Assembly (NCBI RefSeq): GCF_000296815.2
Contig: NZ_CAIT01000007.1
Span: 496,001-560,000, forward strand
Length of the DNA: 64,000 nucleotides
Origin: Fibrisoma limi BUZ 3
GTDB lineage: Bacteria > Bacteroidota > Bacteroidia > Cytophagales > Spirosomataceae
Reading direction: 5' to 3'
Below, piece by piece: positions 26,263 to 35,752 of this stretch (position 1 is its first letter; every line of letters starts with the position of its first letter). A program made the position numbers and the translations under genes. Under the pieces are notes generated by a model. It did not search any database, was not told where the DNA came from, and worked only from the letters and a program-made list of their open reading frames with translations.

Positions 26263-28607
26263 TTTTTTGATACGTTTGTATAAGTATCAGCCGATTTTAT
26301 GAGCATTTTTACGGATTTATTAACTGCGCTAAATTGCAGGCAAATTTCTACTCCGCTATTCTGAATAATTGATAATTGCCCTTTAATTTGCTTGCTCAGT
26401 CCCCGAATCATGGTCAACCCTAACGTCTTGCTTCGTGTAACATCAAAGTCAGGCGGCAGACCAATGCCATCATCAGTAATGGTCAGCTGATACGTCTGGT
26501 CTGCCAGCGGCCTTAGCGCCACGCTCACCTCGCCCCGACGGCCTTGGGGAAAGGCATACTTCAAGGAGTTGGTCAGCGCTTCGTTGATGATCAGCCCCAA
26601 AGGCGTAGCCAGCGAGACATCGAAGTGAACATCAGCAATGCTTACTTGAGCGCGAACCGAATCAAAGCGGTCGAAGGACTCGATGAGGTAGTCGACAATC
26701 TCATGGATGTACTCCTGCATACCGATCTGAGCCAGGTTGTCGGACTGGTAGAGCTTCTGATGGATCAGGGCCATGACCTGGACGCGGTTCTGGCTCTCGC
26801 GGATGGCGGTCAGAGCCGAGGGGTCCTGCAGAAAGTTGAACTGGGCGTTGAGCATGCTGGAGATGACCTGTAGATTGTTCTTAACACGATGGTGAATCTC
26901 CTTGAGCATCCACTCCCGCTCCTCCAGTAGTTGTTCTTTCTCGCTCAGCACTTGCTGAAGCGTTTGGTTCTTCTGATCGATAAGCTGTTGTTTAATTTCT
27001 AGTTGCTGGTTATTTCGTTGCTTAAGACGGTAACGATTATAAGTCACTCCCAGAAGAGCTAAGAGCAACGCCGATCCCCCAATTAGGCTGTTACGTTGGT
27101 TTTTTTGTTGTTGCAGATTGGCTTCCTGAACGTGGTTTGCCTGCTTAAGAAGAGTGATATTGGCTTCTTTAAGTTTAAGCTCCTGTTCTTTCTTTTCCGT
27201 TTGGAACTCCACACTTAAGCGGGCAACCTCTTTATTCTTCCGTTCATTATTGAGCGAATCCTGGAGCTCTTTGTAAAGATAAAAATGTTTGATGGCAGAT
27301 AAATAATTACCCTGGGCCGAATCCAGTCGAAACTGCAGTCGTTGATTAGCAGATCTTTCCCTTAAAATACCAGACCGATTAACGTGGCTTTCCAGCCGTG
27401 CCAGGAGAGTTCTGGCCTGAACGAATTGATGGCTAGTGATGTAAAAGTCGATTAATACAGGATAGGTGAGTGCTACTACTTCATATTCACGATTCAATTT
27501 TCGTAATTGGTCTAATTGGTCCATCAATTGGTTACTGTAGTACTGGACATTAGCAATTTCGCCCTTCATGTCTAATGAATGATAATTGTTAACGATTGAC
27601 GACATAATCATGGCTTTCTGTGCCAGGTCCATTGTCGGGTATGTCTGTAGTAGATTCTTTTGAAGTGCAAGCGATTGCTTATAATGTCCTAATCGTTTAA
27701 AAGCATTCGCGGTGTTATGGCCCGTAAGACTGATGAGTGCAATATCGTTATGGGACTTGGCACGTAGAAATGCGGCTTGAAAGTACCGAAGGGCCGATTT
27801 GTAATCTAAAAGCTGATAGTAAGTAAGGCCAATCCGATTATAGATAGTACATAATTGGGTGGTTGTGTCCCGGCGAAGCTCAGCGGTTTTCAGTGCTAGC
27901 AGACCAAATTCAAGTGCCTGTTTGAAATCTCCTGTACTTAAACTCATATTACCCAACAAATCATAGATTCCTTGCATGTCAGGATAATTAATTTGCTGGT
28001 AGACGGATAGCGACTGCTTGGCCAAGGTGATGGCTTTTAGATTGTTCTGCTGTATGTAATAAAATTCAGCCAGCATACGTAAGGTGATTGCTTCTCGTTC
28101 TTTCTGGCGAACTTGCCGAAACAAAGGCAGTGATCGTTCATAATGTCTAATCTTTTGCTTCAATTCTTCTATTCCATTGCTATAAGAATTGCCTAGTTCC
28201 ATATAGGCTGCGGCCAACTCAGCAATGTTACCGTTCTTAGTAAATCGATTTATAGCCGTTTGACCGAATCGGCGGGCTTGCTGGATATCCCCTTTCCACC
28301 TATAGGCTTCAGCACCGATCAGATAGGCGTTTCCTTCTCCTTTTGGGAAGTGAAAATGCCGACTGATAGAATAACCTTGCCGTACCAGCAGCAGGGCAGT
28401 ATCCAGATCAGACGCTAAATCACCTGGTTTAAGTACGTAGCTGCGGGCTAGTTCGAGTAGTAGATTGGCCCGACCAGTATCAGGTTTGCTTTGTTTGAGC
28501 AGTACCTTTAGGCTGTCGATTGAATGAGCTCTAGGTTGGGCAAACACCGAAGAGAATGTAGCCAACAGAACAACCATCAAAAAAATGGACGATATTAAGT
28601 GGCGCAT
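26259..28607 (-). CDS. TPR-containing HisKA_2 sensor histidine kinase (paralogue 2)
   Basis: This 782-residue protein has the same architecture as its neighbours: signal peptide (MRHLISSIFLMVVLLATFSS and on to VFAQ), TPRs, a membrane span (LIGGSALLLALLGVTYNRY), a coiled coil with [20 protein letters not shown], then HisKA_2 ([20 protein letters not shown]) and HATPase ([19 protein letters not shown]). The N-terminal HSIDSLKVLLKQSKPDT block is shared with paralogue 3, which points to a recent duplication between these two. It is translationally coupled to paralogue 1 through ATGA. Confidence 0.92.
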   Translation of the reverse strand: MRHLISSIFLMVVLLATFSSVFAQPRAHSIDSLKVLLKQSKPDTGRANLLLELARSYVLKPGDLASDLDTALLLVRQGYSISRHFHFPKGEGNAYLIGAEAYRWKGDIQQARRFGQTAINRFTKNGNIAELAAAYMELGNSYSNGIEELKQKIRHYERSLPLFRQVRQKEREAITLRMLAEFYYIQQNNLKAITLAKQSLSVYQQINYPDMQGIYDLLGNMSLSTGDFKQALEFGLLALKTAELRRDTTTQLCTIYNRIGLTYYQLLDYKSALRYFQAAFLRAKSHNDIALISLTGHNTANAFKRLGHYKQSLALQKNLLQTYPTMDLAQKAMIMSSIVNNYHSLDMKGEIANVQYYSNQLMDQLDQLRKLNREYEVVALTYPVLIDFYITSHQFVQARTLLARLESHVNRSGILRERSANQRLQFRLDSAQGNYLSAIKHFYLYKELQDSLNNERKNKEVARLSVEFQTEKKEQELKLKEANITLLKQANHVQEANLQQQKNQRNSLIGGSALLLALLGVTYNRYRLKQRNNQQLEIKQQLIDQKNQTLQQVLSEKEQLLEEREWMLKEIHHRVKNNLQVISSMLNAQFNFLQDPSALTAIRESQNRVQVMALIHQKLYQSDNLAQIGMQEYIHEIVDYLIESFDRFDSVRAQVSIADVHFDVSLATPLGLIINEALTNSLKYAFPQGRRGEVSVALRPLADQTYQLTITDDGIGLPPDFDVTRSKTLGLTMIRGLSKQIKGQLSIIQNSGVEICLQFSAVNKSVKMLIKSADTYTNVSKK

Positions 28608-28643
28608 ATTGTGTGCGGATAAATGGGGGTTGAATGAGAAATA

Positions 28644-30980
28644 TCACTCGTGTTTACTGGTATACAGTCCCGTTTCATGCAGTTTTTTGACAGGGCTGAA
28701 TTGTAAGGAGATCTCTACGCCGTTGCACTGGGTGATGTCCAGCTTCGCCTTAATTTGTTTGCTCAGTCCCCGAATCATGGTCAATCCGAGCGTTTTGCTT
28801 CGTGTAACATCAAAGCCAGCGGGCATACCAATGCCATCATCGGTAATGGTCAACTGATACGTCTGGCCTTCCAGCGCTCTTAGCGCCACGCTCACCTCGC
28901 CCCGACGGTTATGAGGAAAGGCATACTTCAAGGAGTTGGTGACCGCTTCGTTGATGATCAGCCCCAAGGGAGTGGCCACCGACACATCGAAGTGGACATC
29001 GGCAATGCTGAGCTGAGCACGAACCGAATCAAAGCGGTCGAAAGACTCGATGAGGTAGTCGACAATCTCATGGATGTACTCCTGCATACCGATCTGAGCC
29101 AGGTTGTCGGACTGGTAAAGCTTCTGATGGATCAGGGCCATGACCTGCACCCGGTTCTGGCTCTCGCGGATGGCGGCCAGGGCCGAGGGGTCCTGCAGAA
29201 AGTTGAACTGGGCGTTGAGCATGCTGGAGATGACCTGTAGATTGTTCTTGACCCGGTGGTGGATCTCCTTGAGCATCCACTCCCGCTCCTCCAGTAGTTG
29301 TTCTTTCTCGCTCAGCACCTGCTGAAGCGTTTGGTTCTTCTGATCGATAAGCTGTTGTTTAGCTTCAAGACGTTGGTTACTACGTTGTTTTATTCGGTAG
29401 CGGTTGTAAGTCAAGCCTAGTAAAAGCATAAGCATAATTGCTCCGCCAATCATACTCTTTTGCTGGAGTTCTTTTTGCTCAAGGCTAGCCTGCTGAGATG
29501 AGTTTCTGTTTTGAAGAAGTTGAATGTTTTTCTCTTTAAGCTTAATTTCTTGATCTTTTTTTTCTGTTTCAAAAGCTACCTGCAGGTTAGCAATCTCCTT
29601 ATTTTTACTTTCATTTAACAAAGTATCTTGCAACGATTTATAAACCTTGTAATGATCAATCGCCGAACGAAAATTTCCTTGTGCCGAGTCAACCTGAAAC
29701 GCTAGTAAATGACCGTAAGCAATTTGATCCTTTAGTTTTGTTTGCTTAGCCGATATCTGATATTCATTTATTAACTGTTGAGCCCGTTTTAGTTGACCCG
29801 TAGCAAGATAAAACCGTATGGCATACTTGCATCCAATTAAAAACGAATTATTAACCTTTGACGGCAATTGTGAAAATTGATCAACAAGTTGATTACAATA
29901 AAGTTGAGCTTGCGGATAATTGCGGGTCTGCTGGTAATAATGAAGGTAGTAACTGGTAAGTCTAATCTTTTCTTCTATCCCTTTAGGCGGAAAATCCGTT
30001 GATAAAAGCTTTAAAAGCAATATACTTGACCTGCTATTACCTAACAATTTATAAGCTTCGAGCAAGTTTACACCAACATAGTTTACTGAAAGAGTATCTT
30101 TATATCTTCTGGCGATACTAAGTGCCTTTTCATACGAATTACGGGCTAAGTTGTAATCACGTAATTTATAATAAGTTATGCCAAGGCGATTGTAGATGGT
30201 GCATAACTGGAGAGAAGTATCTTTACGCATCACGGCTGTCTTCAACGCCAATAAGCCATACTTAAGTCCATTCTGAAAATCTCCCAGATGATTACTGACA
30301 TCACCTAACAGGTCATAGACGCCTTGTAAATCAGGGTAATTAATCTCTTCATAGATTATCAAAGCTCGCTTTAGCTGCTGAAGAGCTTCAATATAATTTT
30401 GTTTTATACTGTTTAAATCACCCAAAACTTTTAGGGTTGTAGCCATTCGTTCCCGCTGCTTTGTTTGGGCAAAAAGCGGTAATGCTGCTTCATAATAGGT
30501 AATCCTTTCGTTCAGGTCTTCAATGGAAGTGCCATACGTATTCCCTAGCTCCAGGTAGGCTGCTGCCAGATCGGCAGCGTAATGATGTTTATAGAAATAA
30601 GAAATGGCTATCCGATCAAATTTTCGAGCCATTTGAGTTTCTCCTTTCTCTCGATAGCCCTGACCTCCAATCAGATAGGCCTTTCCCTGCCCTTGAGCGT
30701 AATGCAATGATCGACTTATACGATATGCCTGTTCCACAAGCATCAGCGCTGTATCAAGATCGGATGGTAGCTCCCCTGGCTTCATGATGTAGCTACGGGC
30801 CAGTTCCAGCAGCAAGTTGGCGCGGCTGGTGTCGGGCTTGCTTTGTTTAAGCAGCACCTTCAAACTATCAATGGAATGTGCTTTCGGCTCAGCTACCACG
30901 GGCTGGACACTTAACCGAAAAAACCCACAAAGGATCAGCAAAAACAGTGCTTGTTTCATTGACTTTAGAAGGTTATGCAA
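28644..30980 (-). CDS. TPR-containing HisKA_2 sensor histidine kinase (paralogue 3)
   Basis: The 778-residue first gene of the tandem set starts with a signal peptide (ALFLLILCGFFRLSVQ near the start), then the HSIDSLKVLLKQSKPDT block, TPRs to about 450, a membrane span ([20 protein letters not shown]), a coiled coil, HisKA_2 and HATPase ([19 protein letters not shown]). It lies 36 bases upstream of paralogue 2. The TPR-coding DNA here is noticeably more AT-rich than the kinase-coding DNA, which fits a conserved or converted kinase half joined to a diverging sensor half. Confidence 0.92.
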   Translation of the reverse strand: MHNLLKSMKQALFLLILCGFFRLSVQPVVAEPKAHSIDSLKVLLKQSKPDTSRANLLLELARSYIMKPGELPSDLDTALMLVEQAYRISRSLHYAQGQGKAYLIGGQGYREKGETQMARKFDRIAISYFYKHHYAADLAAAYLELGNTYGTSIEDLNERITYYEAALPLFAQTKQRERMATTLKVLGDLNSIKQNYIEALQQLKRALIIYEEINYPDLQGVYDLLGDVSNHLGDFQNGLKYGLLALKTAVMRKDTSLQLCTIYNRLGITYYKLRDYNLARNSYEKALSIARRYKDTLSVNYVGVNLLEAYKLLGNSRSSILLLKLLSTDFPPKGIEEKIRLTSYYLHYYQQTRNYPQAQLYCNQLVDQFSQLPSKVNNSFLIGCKYAIRFYLATGQLKRAQQLINEYQISAKQTKLKDQIAYGHLLAFQVDSAQGNFRSAIDHYKVYKSLQDTLLNESKNKEIANLQVAFETEKKDQEIKLKEKNIQLLQNRNSSQQASLEQKELQQKSMIGGAIMLMLLLGLTYNRYRIKQRSNQRLEAKQQLIDQKNQTLQQVLSEKEQLLEEREWMLKEIHHRVKNNLQVISSMLNAQFNFLQDPSALAAIRESQNRVQVMALIHQKLYQSDNLAQIGMQEYIHEIVDYLIESFDRFDSVRAQLSIADVHFDVSVATPLGLIINEAVTNSLKYAFPHNRRGEVSVALRALEGQTYQLTITDDGIGMPAGFDVTRSKTLGLTMIRGLSKQIKAKLDITQCNGVEISLQFSPVKKLHETGLYTSKHE

Positions 30981-31116
30981 CGCGTAAAGCAGTACCTGAG
31001 CAGGACTGCTTTGGTAAAGGTTGAAACGAGGAGGATGAACTTTTACATAAAATACGCCTATTAGTGTCTAAAAATCAAGCTTTTACTCTGCTGCACGTTC
31101 AATGCTTTGGCTAGTA

Positions 31117-31647
31117 TCAAAGTGCATCGTCGGCCCAACGGACCAAGCCAGTTTTCGGATCGATGATGTTAAAAATTGAACTTGATTTTCGCCGGATGTG
31201 ATGACGGATAAACGGCGACAACCGGGCCAGAGTCAGACTACCGTAAAACCGTTGCCCCTCAATCACTAACGTGGGGGTCGTTTGGATACCAAGTTGATAA
31301 CCCGCCCGCCGGTCGGCCTCAATGCTATGATATACCTGCTCATCCTGCAAATCAGCTAGAAATCGTTTTACATCCAGACCAAGGCGAAACGCCAGTTCAG
31401 ACAGACCACCTGTCTGGAGCGAGCGCTGCGTAAACAAGGCTTGATACATGGGGTCAAACTGCCCCTGCATTCCGGCTGCTTCAGCTGCTACGGCCGCCAG
31501 CCAGGATTCCGAATTGCTCGGATTAGGAAAATGCCGATACGTATATTGAATCTGCCCGCTGAAAATTTTAAGAAGCGTAAGAAGTAGTTGTCGGGTATTT
31601 CTACACCGGGGGCACATAAAATCTCCATATTCAATGAGTTCGATCAT
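31117..31647 (-). CDS. DsbA-like thioredoxin-fold protein
   Basis: The 176-residue protein starts MIELIEYGDFMCPRCRN. The CPRC pair (Cys 12 and 15) at the start of a thioredoxin fold and the later QTTPTLVIEGQRFYG cis-proline loop are typical of DsbA/FrnE-like oxidoreductases. No signal peptide is seen, so it may act in the cytoplasm, or the true start may be missed. It is the last gene of a long same-strand run, 257 bases beyond the MBL-fold gene. That spacer holds no gene that I recognise. Confidence 0.8.
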   Translation of the reverse strand: MIELIEYGDFMCPRCRNTRQLLLTLLKIFSGQIQYTYRHFPNPSNSESWLAAVAAEAAGMQGQFDPMYQALFTQRSLQTGGLSELAFRLGLDVKRFLADLQDEQVYHSIEADRRAGYQLGIQTTPTLVIEGQRFYGSLTLARLSPFIRHHIRRKSSSIFNIIDPKTGLVRWADDAL

Positions 31648-31904
31648 AATGACATGATTATTGTTACTTACTTTTCTTTTATAGTGCTTGCCCTTCTGTA
31701 TGCGTCTGCCTGTCTCAAGAATTGCCCCCTGTATATGAGGTTTGTTCAGTCAAAGACTTATTCGCTTGCTGCAACATAAAAACAAACAGCCCAGTCGTCA
31801 TGCTCAAATACTCCTCATAAATTTCCTTTACCAGGGCATTCAGTATCGCTTCGAGGATCACCTAAGGTGCCAGTCGGCTCTTTTGGCCCAATCAATTGTC
31901 GATG

Positions 31905-32849
31905 TTATTCTAATGGACTATTAATGTATGGCCAAAGTAGGTAAAGCGCTAAAACAGCTACAGCGGCAACGCCAATTCTTCGGGGTACATAATAAGATGT
32001 GGGTGGAGGCATGGTGATTACCCCATTTAAATCGGTGATAGCCGGTTGTTTTACATAGCGTCCCTGGGAGGGAATTGACCGGTTTTCAAAATTATGGAGT
32101 AGATGATTGAGCCCCAGACTTAACTCCAACCCATGAACCGATACACCATGACCCGTACCAAGAGCCTGAGGCTGCAATTCAGTGAGGAGTTGTACTGATT
32201 TTTTTGCCGCGACCCAGTCACACGTAAAATATGCCGGCGGGCCATGAAACTCTTCCCGCTGGATTGCAACAGAATAGCCCGAATTTTGATTGGTCGTGAT
32301 CAGGGCATCACCCGCTAGAAGCGTACGGTCATTGGAACGAAAAAGAGAAACGTGCCCCGGCGAGTGACCGGGCGTGTGAATGATTTGCCAGTCAGGCAAT
32401 TCTGGAATCAGCCCATCGGCCGGAATGGGACGAATACGATCACCGAAATGGGTTGGTCCGATAGGGTATAACCAGGAAATGGAGGAAAAGAACCCGCCCC
32501 CAATGGCTGGATCAGGCGGTGGGTAGCTTGCTTTTCCCTGTAAGTAAGGCAACTCTAACGGATGCGCATAAACCGGAACCGGCCAGTCGGTTAGAAGTGC
32601 CGCTAACGATCCCACGTGATCGATATGCCCATGAGTCAGCACAATTGCATCGGGTTTTGTGCCTAAGCCAAACAACTGTTCAGCTTTTTTCCGAATTCGG
32701 CCTGCATACCCCGGCAATCCGGCATCAACCAGAACCCAGGGATTGCCAACACCCGGCTTTCCGATAAAAAATACGTTGACAAAGAACGTTTTGATGCCCG
32801 ATACATCATTAGTCACATCGTAGGGAGAGGTAGCACGTACAGCTTCCAT
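31905..32849 (-). CDS. MBL-fold metallo-hydrolase with C-terminal membrane segment
   Basis: I start at ATG 32849 (MEAVRATSPYDV). A TTG reading 24 bases longer would begin inside the palindrome at 32867-32898. The zinc motif THGHIDH is at about 72-78 and further metal ligands are in HTPGHSPGH and GTGHG, as in glyoxalase II-like hydrolases. The last 25 or so residues form a hydrophobic segment (IGVAAVAVLALYLLWPY), so it may be tethered to the inner membrane. The substrate is unknown. It is followed on the same strand by the DsbA-like gene. Confidence 0.86.
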   Translation of the reverse strand: MEAVRATSPYDVTNDVSGIKTFFVNVFFIGKPGVGNPWVLVDAGLPGYAGRIRKKAEQLFGLGTKPDAIVLTHGHIDHVGSLAALLTDWPVPVYAHPLELPYLQGKASYPPPDPAIGGGFFSSISWLYPIGPTHFGDRIRPIPADGLIPELPDWQIIHTPGHSPGHVSLFRSNDRTLLAGDALITTNQNSGYSVAIQREEFHGPPAYFTCDWVAAKKSVQLLTELQPQALGTGHGVSVHGLELSLGLNHLLHNFENRSIPSQGRYVKQPAITDLNGVITMPPPTSYYVPRRIGVAAVAVLALYLLWPYINSPLE

Positions 32850-32866
32850 GCGTTTAATGGGTTGAA

Positions 32867-32898
32867 GGGGCAAAGGCAGTATATACTGCCTTTGCCCC
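32867..32898. terminator. perfect 32-bp palindrome between two hydrolase genes
   Basis: GGGGCAAAGGCAGTAT is followed directly by its exact reverse complement, starting 6 bases beyond the stop of the alpha/beta hydrolase gene (32905). It probably ends or attenuates that transcript before the MBL gene. Confidence 0.65.
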
Positions 32899-32904
32899 TA
32901 CTTA

Positions 32905-33897
32905 CTACAAAAACTTCTTGAGTTCAGCGGCTGCCTGGGTGATTAGCGAGCGCGTTCCTGGAATATGGGCCAGTGGATTGAGCAAACCCCAGTCATGAAT
33001 CATACCCTGATAACGGATCAATGTTACGGATACTCCGGCTTCATCAAGCTTTCGGGCATACGCTTCGCCTTCATCACGCAACACATCATTTTCGGCCACC
33101 TGCACCAGCGCGGGCGGTAAGCCTTTCAATTGATCAAGGCTTGCCTGCAGCGGAGCCGCGTAATACGACTGTCGATCCTCAGGATTCGGTGCGTAGTTAT
33201 CCCAGAACCAGATCATCATATTACGGGTCAGAAACCGATCTCTCGCGTATTGATGATAGGATACCGTATCAAATTCAGCACTTGTAACGGGCCATAGCAA
33301 CACCTGTAATTTTATAGTAGGTCCTTTCTTATCTTTCGCCATGAGGGCTACCGCTGCCGTCAGGTCCCCTCCGGCGCTGTTGCCGATCACAGCCAGCCGG
33401 GAACCGTCAACATTCAGTTCAGCACCGTTTTCGGCGACCCATTTTGTTGCTGCATAGGCCTCGGTCAGGGCGGTCGGAAAGCGGGCTTCAGGCGAGCGGG
33501 TATAATTGACAAAAACCGCTACTGCTCCGGATTCAACCACCAAGTCTCGTACCAGCCGCTGATGTGTTGGAAAGTCACCCAGCACCCAGCCCCCGCCGTG
33601 GAAGAACATAAAAACGGGTAACGTACCGGAGACCCCTATTGGCCGTACAATGTCCAGATCAATGGATAAACCATCCTGGGCAATGGTCTGTTGGGCAAAA
33701 TAGACGCCGGATAAATCCACTTCCACTGATTGCTGTGCACCTTCCAATACACGCCGGGCTTCGGCTGGACTCATTTGTTCCATCGGCTTTCCGCCACCGC
33801 TGTTGAGCGTATTGAGAAACGCTTTGGTGCGGCTTTCAATAGCCGGATCGGTGGCCGGGTCAATGGGGGAGATAGTTGTTTCTTCCTGGGTTGCCAT
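32905..33897 (-). CDS. alpha/beta hydrolase, hormone-sensitive lipase type
   Basis: The 330-residue enzyme has the oxyanion-hole HGGGW at 100-104, nucleophile elbow GNSAGGDL (Ser 174), an acidic residue in ENDVLRDEGEAYA and catalytic His in MIHDWG, which is the family IV (HSL) esterase pattern. It likely hydrolyses short-chain esters in the cytoplasm, as no signal peptide is present. It is one of three unrelated alpha/beta hydrolases in a row. Confidence 0.9.
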   Translation of the reverse strand: MATQEETTISPIDPATDPAIESRTKAFLNTLNSGGGKPMEQMSPAEARRVLEGAQQSVEVDLSGVYFAQQTIAQDGLSIDLDIVRPIGVSGTLPVFMFFHGGGWVLGDFPTHQRLVRDLVVESGAVAVFVNYTRSPEARFPTALTEAYAATKWVAENGAELNVDGSRLAVIGNSAGGDLTAAVALMAKDKKGPTIKLQVLLWPVTSAEFDTVSYHQYARDRFLTRNMMIWFWDNYAPNPEDRQSYYAAPLQASLDQLKGLPPALVQVAENDVLRDEGEAYARKLDEAGVSVTLIRYQGMIHDWGLLNPLAHIPGTRSLITQAAAELKKFL

Positions 33898-33955
33898 ACT
33901 ATAAATAATGCAGAGTGAAAAATGTTGAGAGCTTAATGGCTAAGAAGGAAAGCGA

Positions 33956-34759
33956 TCAATTAATCTCTTTCAGAATACTAACCAGTTCATCTGGCTTTGC
34001 CCAGTATGGACTGTGGCTTGTATTCATGGTGTAGATTTTAGCAATTTTGCCTGGATAGCCATCGATCATCCGCTGCTGCAATGCTGGTCCGACTCCCTGA
34101 TCTTTCAGGGTCTTAATGTAATATTTGGGAATCTTCCCAAAGTTGGCATCCGTCAGGCTGGCTTTGGCCTGAAAGACGGCCAACGGTTCGGGGCGTGTTT
34201 TAGCGGCAACTTTCTGAATTTCCTCCGAAGCATCAATGGCAAAGACCTGAACGAGTACGTTTGGGGGTAAGGAAGCTACTAATCCATTTTCCTCCGGATG
34301 CAGATTAGGTCCTATCAGGCTTTCGGTATCGGACGATGCCAGTTCGTACAATGTTTGACCATCCTTGGGTAAAAAGGCGCACAGGTAAACGAGTTTTTCG
34401 ATTTTAGCCGGAATTTTCTCGGCTACTTGAGTTACGACAAAGCCGCCCATGCTATGCCCTAACAAGACTACCTTACCCGAAATGGCATTGATTTTATTAA
34501 CAACAGTATTGACGTATAAGTCAAAATTGGCCTGAGAAACGGGTGTTTGATCATTGCCGTGAGCAGGTAGGTTGAAAGAAACCACCTTGTATCCCGCTTG
34601 TTCTAGCTTAGGCTTAACCAGGTGCCAGGCGTAGTCATCAGCAAATGTGCCATGTACAAAAACGAAAGTTGGTTTGGATGGAGGCACCGACTGTTGATCG
34701 TTGCAGGACGCAGCCAGAAAAGGGCTGGCCATAATGATGAGAGTCAATAAAAGTCTCAT
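33956..34759 (-). CDS. alpha/beta hydrolase lipoprotein
   Basis: The 267-residue protein carries a lipoprotein signal with lipobox LAASC (Cys 19). It has the alpha/beta hydrolase VHGTFADDYAWHLVKPKLE opening, nucleophile elbow GHSMGG (Ser 103) and a C-terminal TSHSPYWAKPDEL with the catalytic His, a pattern shared with plant-type salicylate or methyl-ester esterases. It is probably lipid-anchored in the periplasm. It lies 69 bases downstream of another hydrolase gene on the same strand. Confidence 0.85.
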   Translation of the reverse strand: MRLLLTLIIMASPFLAASCNDQQSVPPSKPTFVFVHGTFADDYAWHLVKPKLEQAGYKVVSFNLPAHGNDQTPVSQANFDLYVNTVVNKINAISGKVVLLGHSMGGFVVTQVAEKIPAKIEKLVYLCAFLPKDGQTLYELASSDTESLIGPNLHPEENGLVASLPPNVLVQVFAIDASEEIQKVAAKTRPEPLAVFQAKASLTDANFGKIPKYYIKTLKDQGVGPALQQRMIDGYPGKIAKIYTMNTSHSPYWAKPDELVSILKEIN

Positions 34760-34828
34760 AATGAAGTTGCGTTAGGAGTAAAAAGCTTGATATAATTGAG
34801 TGCGGTACTTTTTTAATAAATTCTCTGC

Positions 34829-35644
34829 TTATGTAGCTTGGCTTACTTTGGATGTTACTGCCACGGTGTCAAGCCATTCGAGGATATAGTCAGCATCTTC
34901 CTGCCAGGTAGGCTGCCCAAGGACAAAATGATTTCGTCCAGAAAATTCTTTGAAATCCAGAACAGAGTCGTTTTCTTCATAAGCTTCGACATTGCGTTTA
35001 TTCAGGTGAGTTGGAATTAGATGATCGGTGCTGCCAGCAGTAAAAAGTAGTGGAGCATGAGGCTTTTCGAAGTCCACTTTTGCGGCATCGGTCAGCGCAC
35101 CCCGAACTACAGTTTTGGATTCGGGAATTACGAAAGCATCATAAGCTGCTTTTTGCTCTTCGAGCGGCATGCCATTGACAAAGGCGTATTGAAAGTCTTC
35201 AAACCTCATGAGATAAGTTTCCTCCAAGGGGGTAAAGAGACCAAGTGATTTCCAGCTTCCTCTCAAAAAAGAGAATTCATACGGTATGACACCCAGTGGT
35301 GGAAGGGAATGAATTGCAACCCCAGCCGCTGCCAGATCCCGATTAACCATGATTTGGGTCAGTAACCCTCCAGTAGAATGACCTATAACGATAGGTTTTT
35401 CCGGTAAACTGGTTATCACGGCAACGTAGTGATCAATCACCTGGGTCAACGTCATGGTTGCCAGATCTACGTCGTTAGGTTGCCGCGCCCGGAGTTCGGC
35501 CGCTGTTCCGTCCTTGTAAGGCCAGGGGGGAGCTAAGGTTGTGTATCCTTTGCGTTGAAAATAGGTTTGCCATTCATCCCAGCAATGGTGGCTAACAAAG
35601 GCCCCTGTTATAAAGACAATATGTCTGGAACTGGAGGTTTTCAT
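34829..35644 (-). CDS. alpha/beta hydrolase
   Basis: The 271-residue cytoplasmic-type hydrolase has FITGAFVSHHCWDEWQTYF near the start, nucleophile elbow GHSTGG (Ser 90), the acid in AGSTDHLIP and the His in GRNHFVLG. No signal peptide is seen. It belongs to the broad haloperoxidase/esterase group and the substrate cannot be read. It lies 108 bases beyond the YoaK-like gene, so it may or may not share that transcript. Confidence 0.85.
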   Translation of the reverse strand: MKTSSSRHIVFITGAFVSHHCWDEWQTYFQRKGYTTLAPPWPYKDGTAAELRARQPNDVDLATMTLTQVIDHYVAVITSLPEKPIVIGHSTGGLLTQIMVNRDLAAAGVAIHSLPPLGVIPYEFSFLRGSWKSLGLFTPLEETYLMRFEDFQYAFVNGMPLEEQKAAYDAFVIPESKTVVRGALTDAAKVDFEKPHAPLLFTAGSTDHLIPTHLNKRNVEAYEENDSVLDFKEFSGRNHFVLGQPTWQEDADYILEWLDTVAVTSKVSQAT

Positions 35645-35752
35645 GTGCGTTTAGTTGATAGAATATGGAGGAAAGATTTCTCTATAAAGGTCCGGATGAT
35701 AGCCGGGAGGGTATCAGTAAAAATTGATGATAAAGTGGTAACAATAAAGGAA

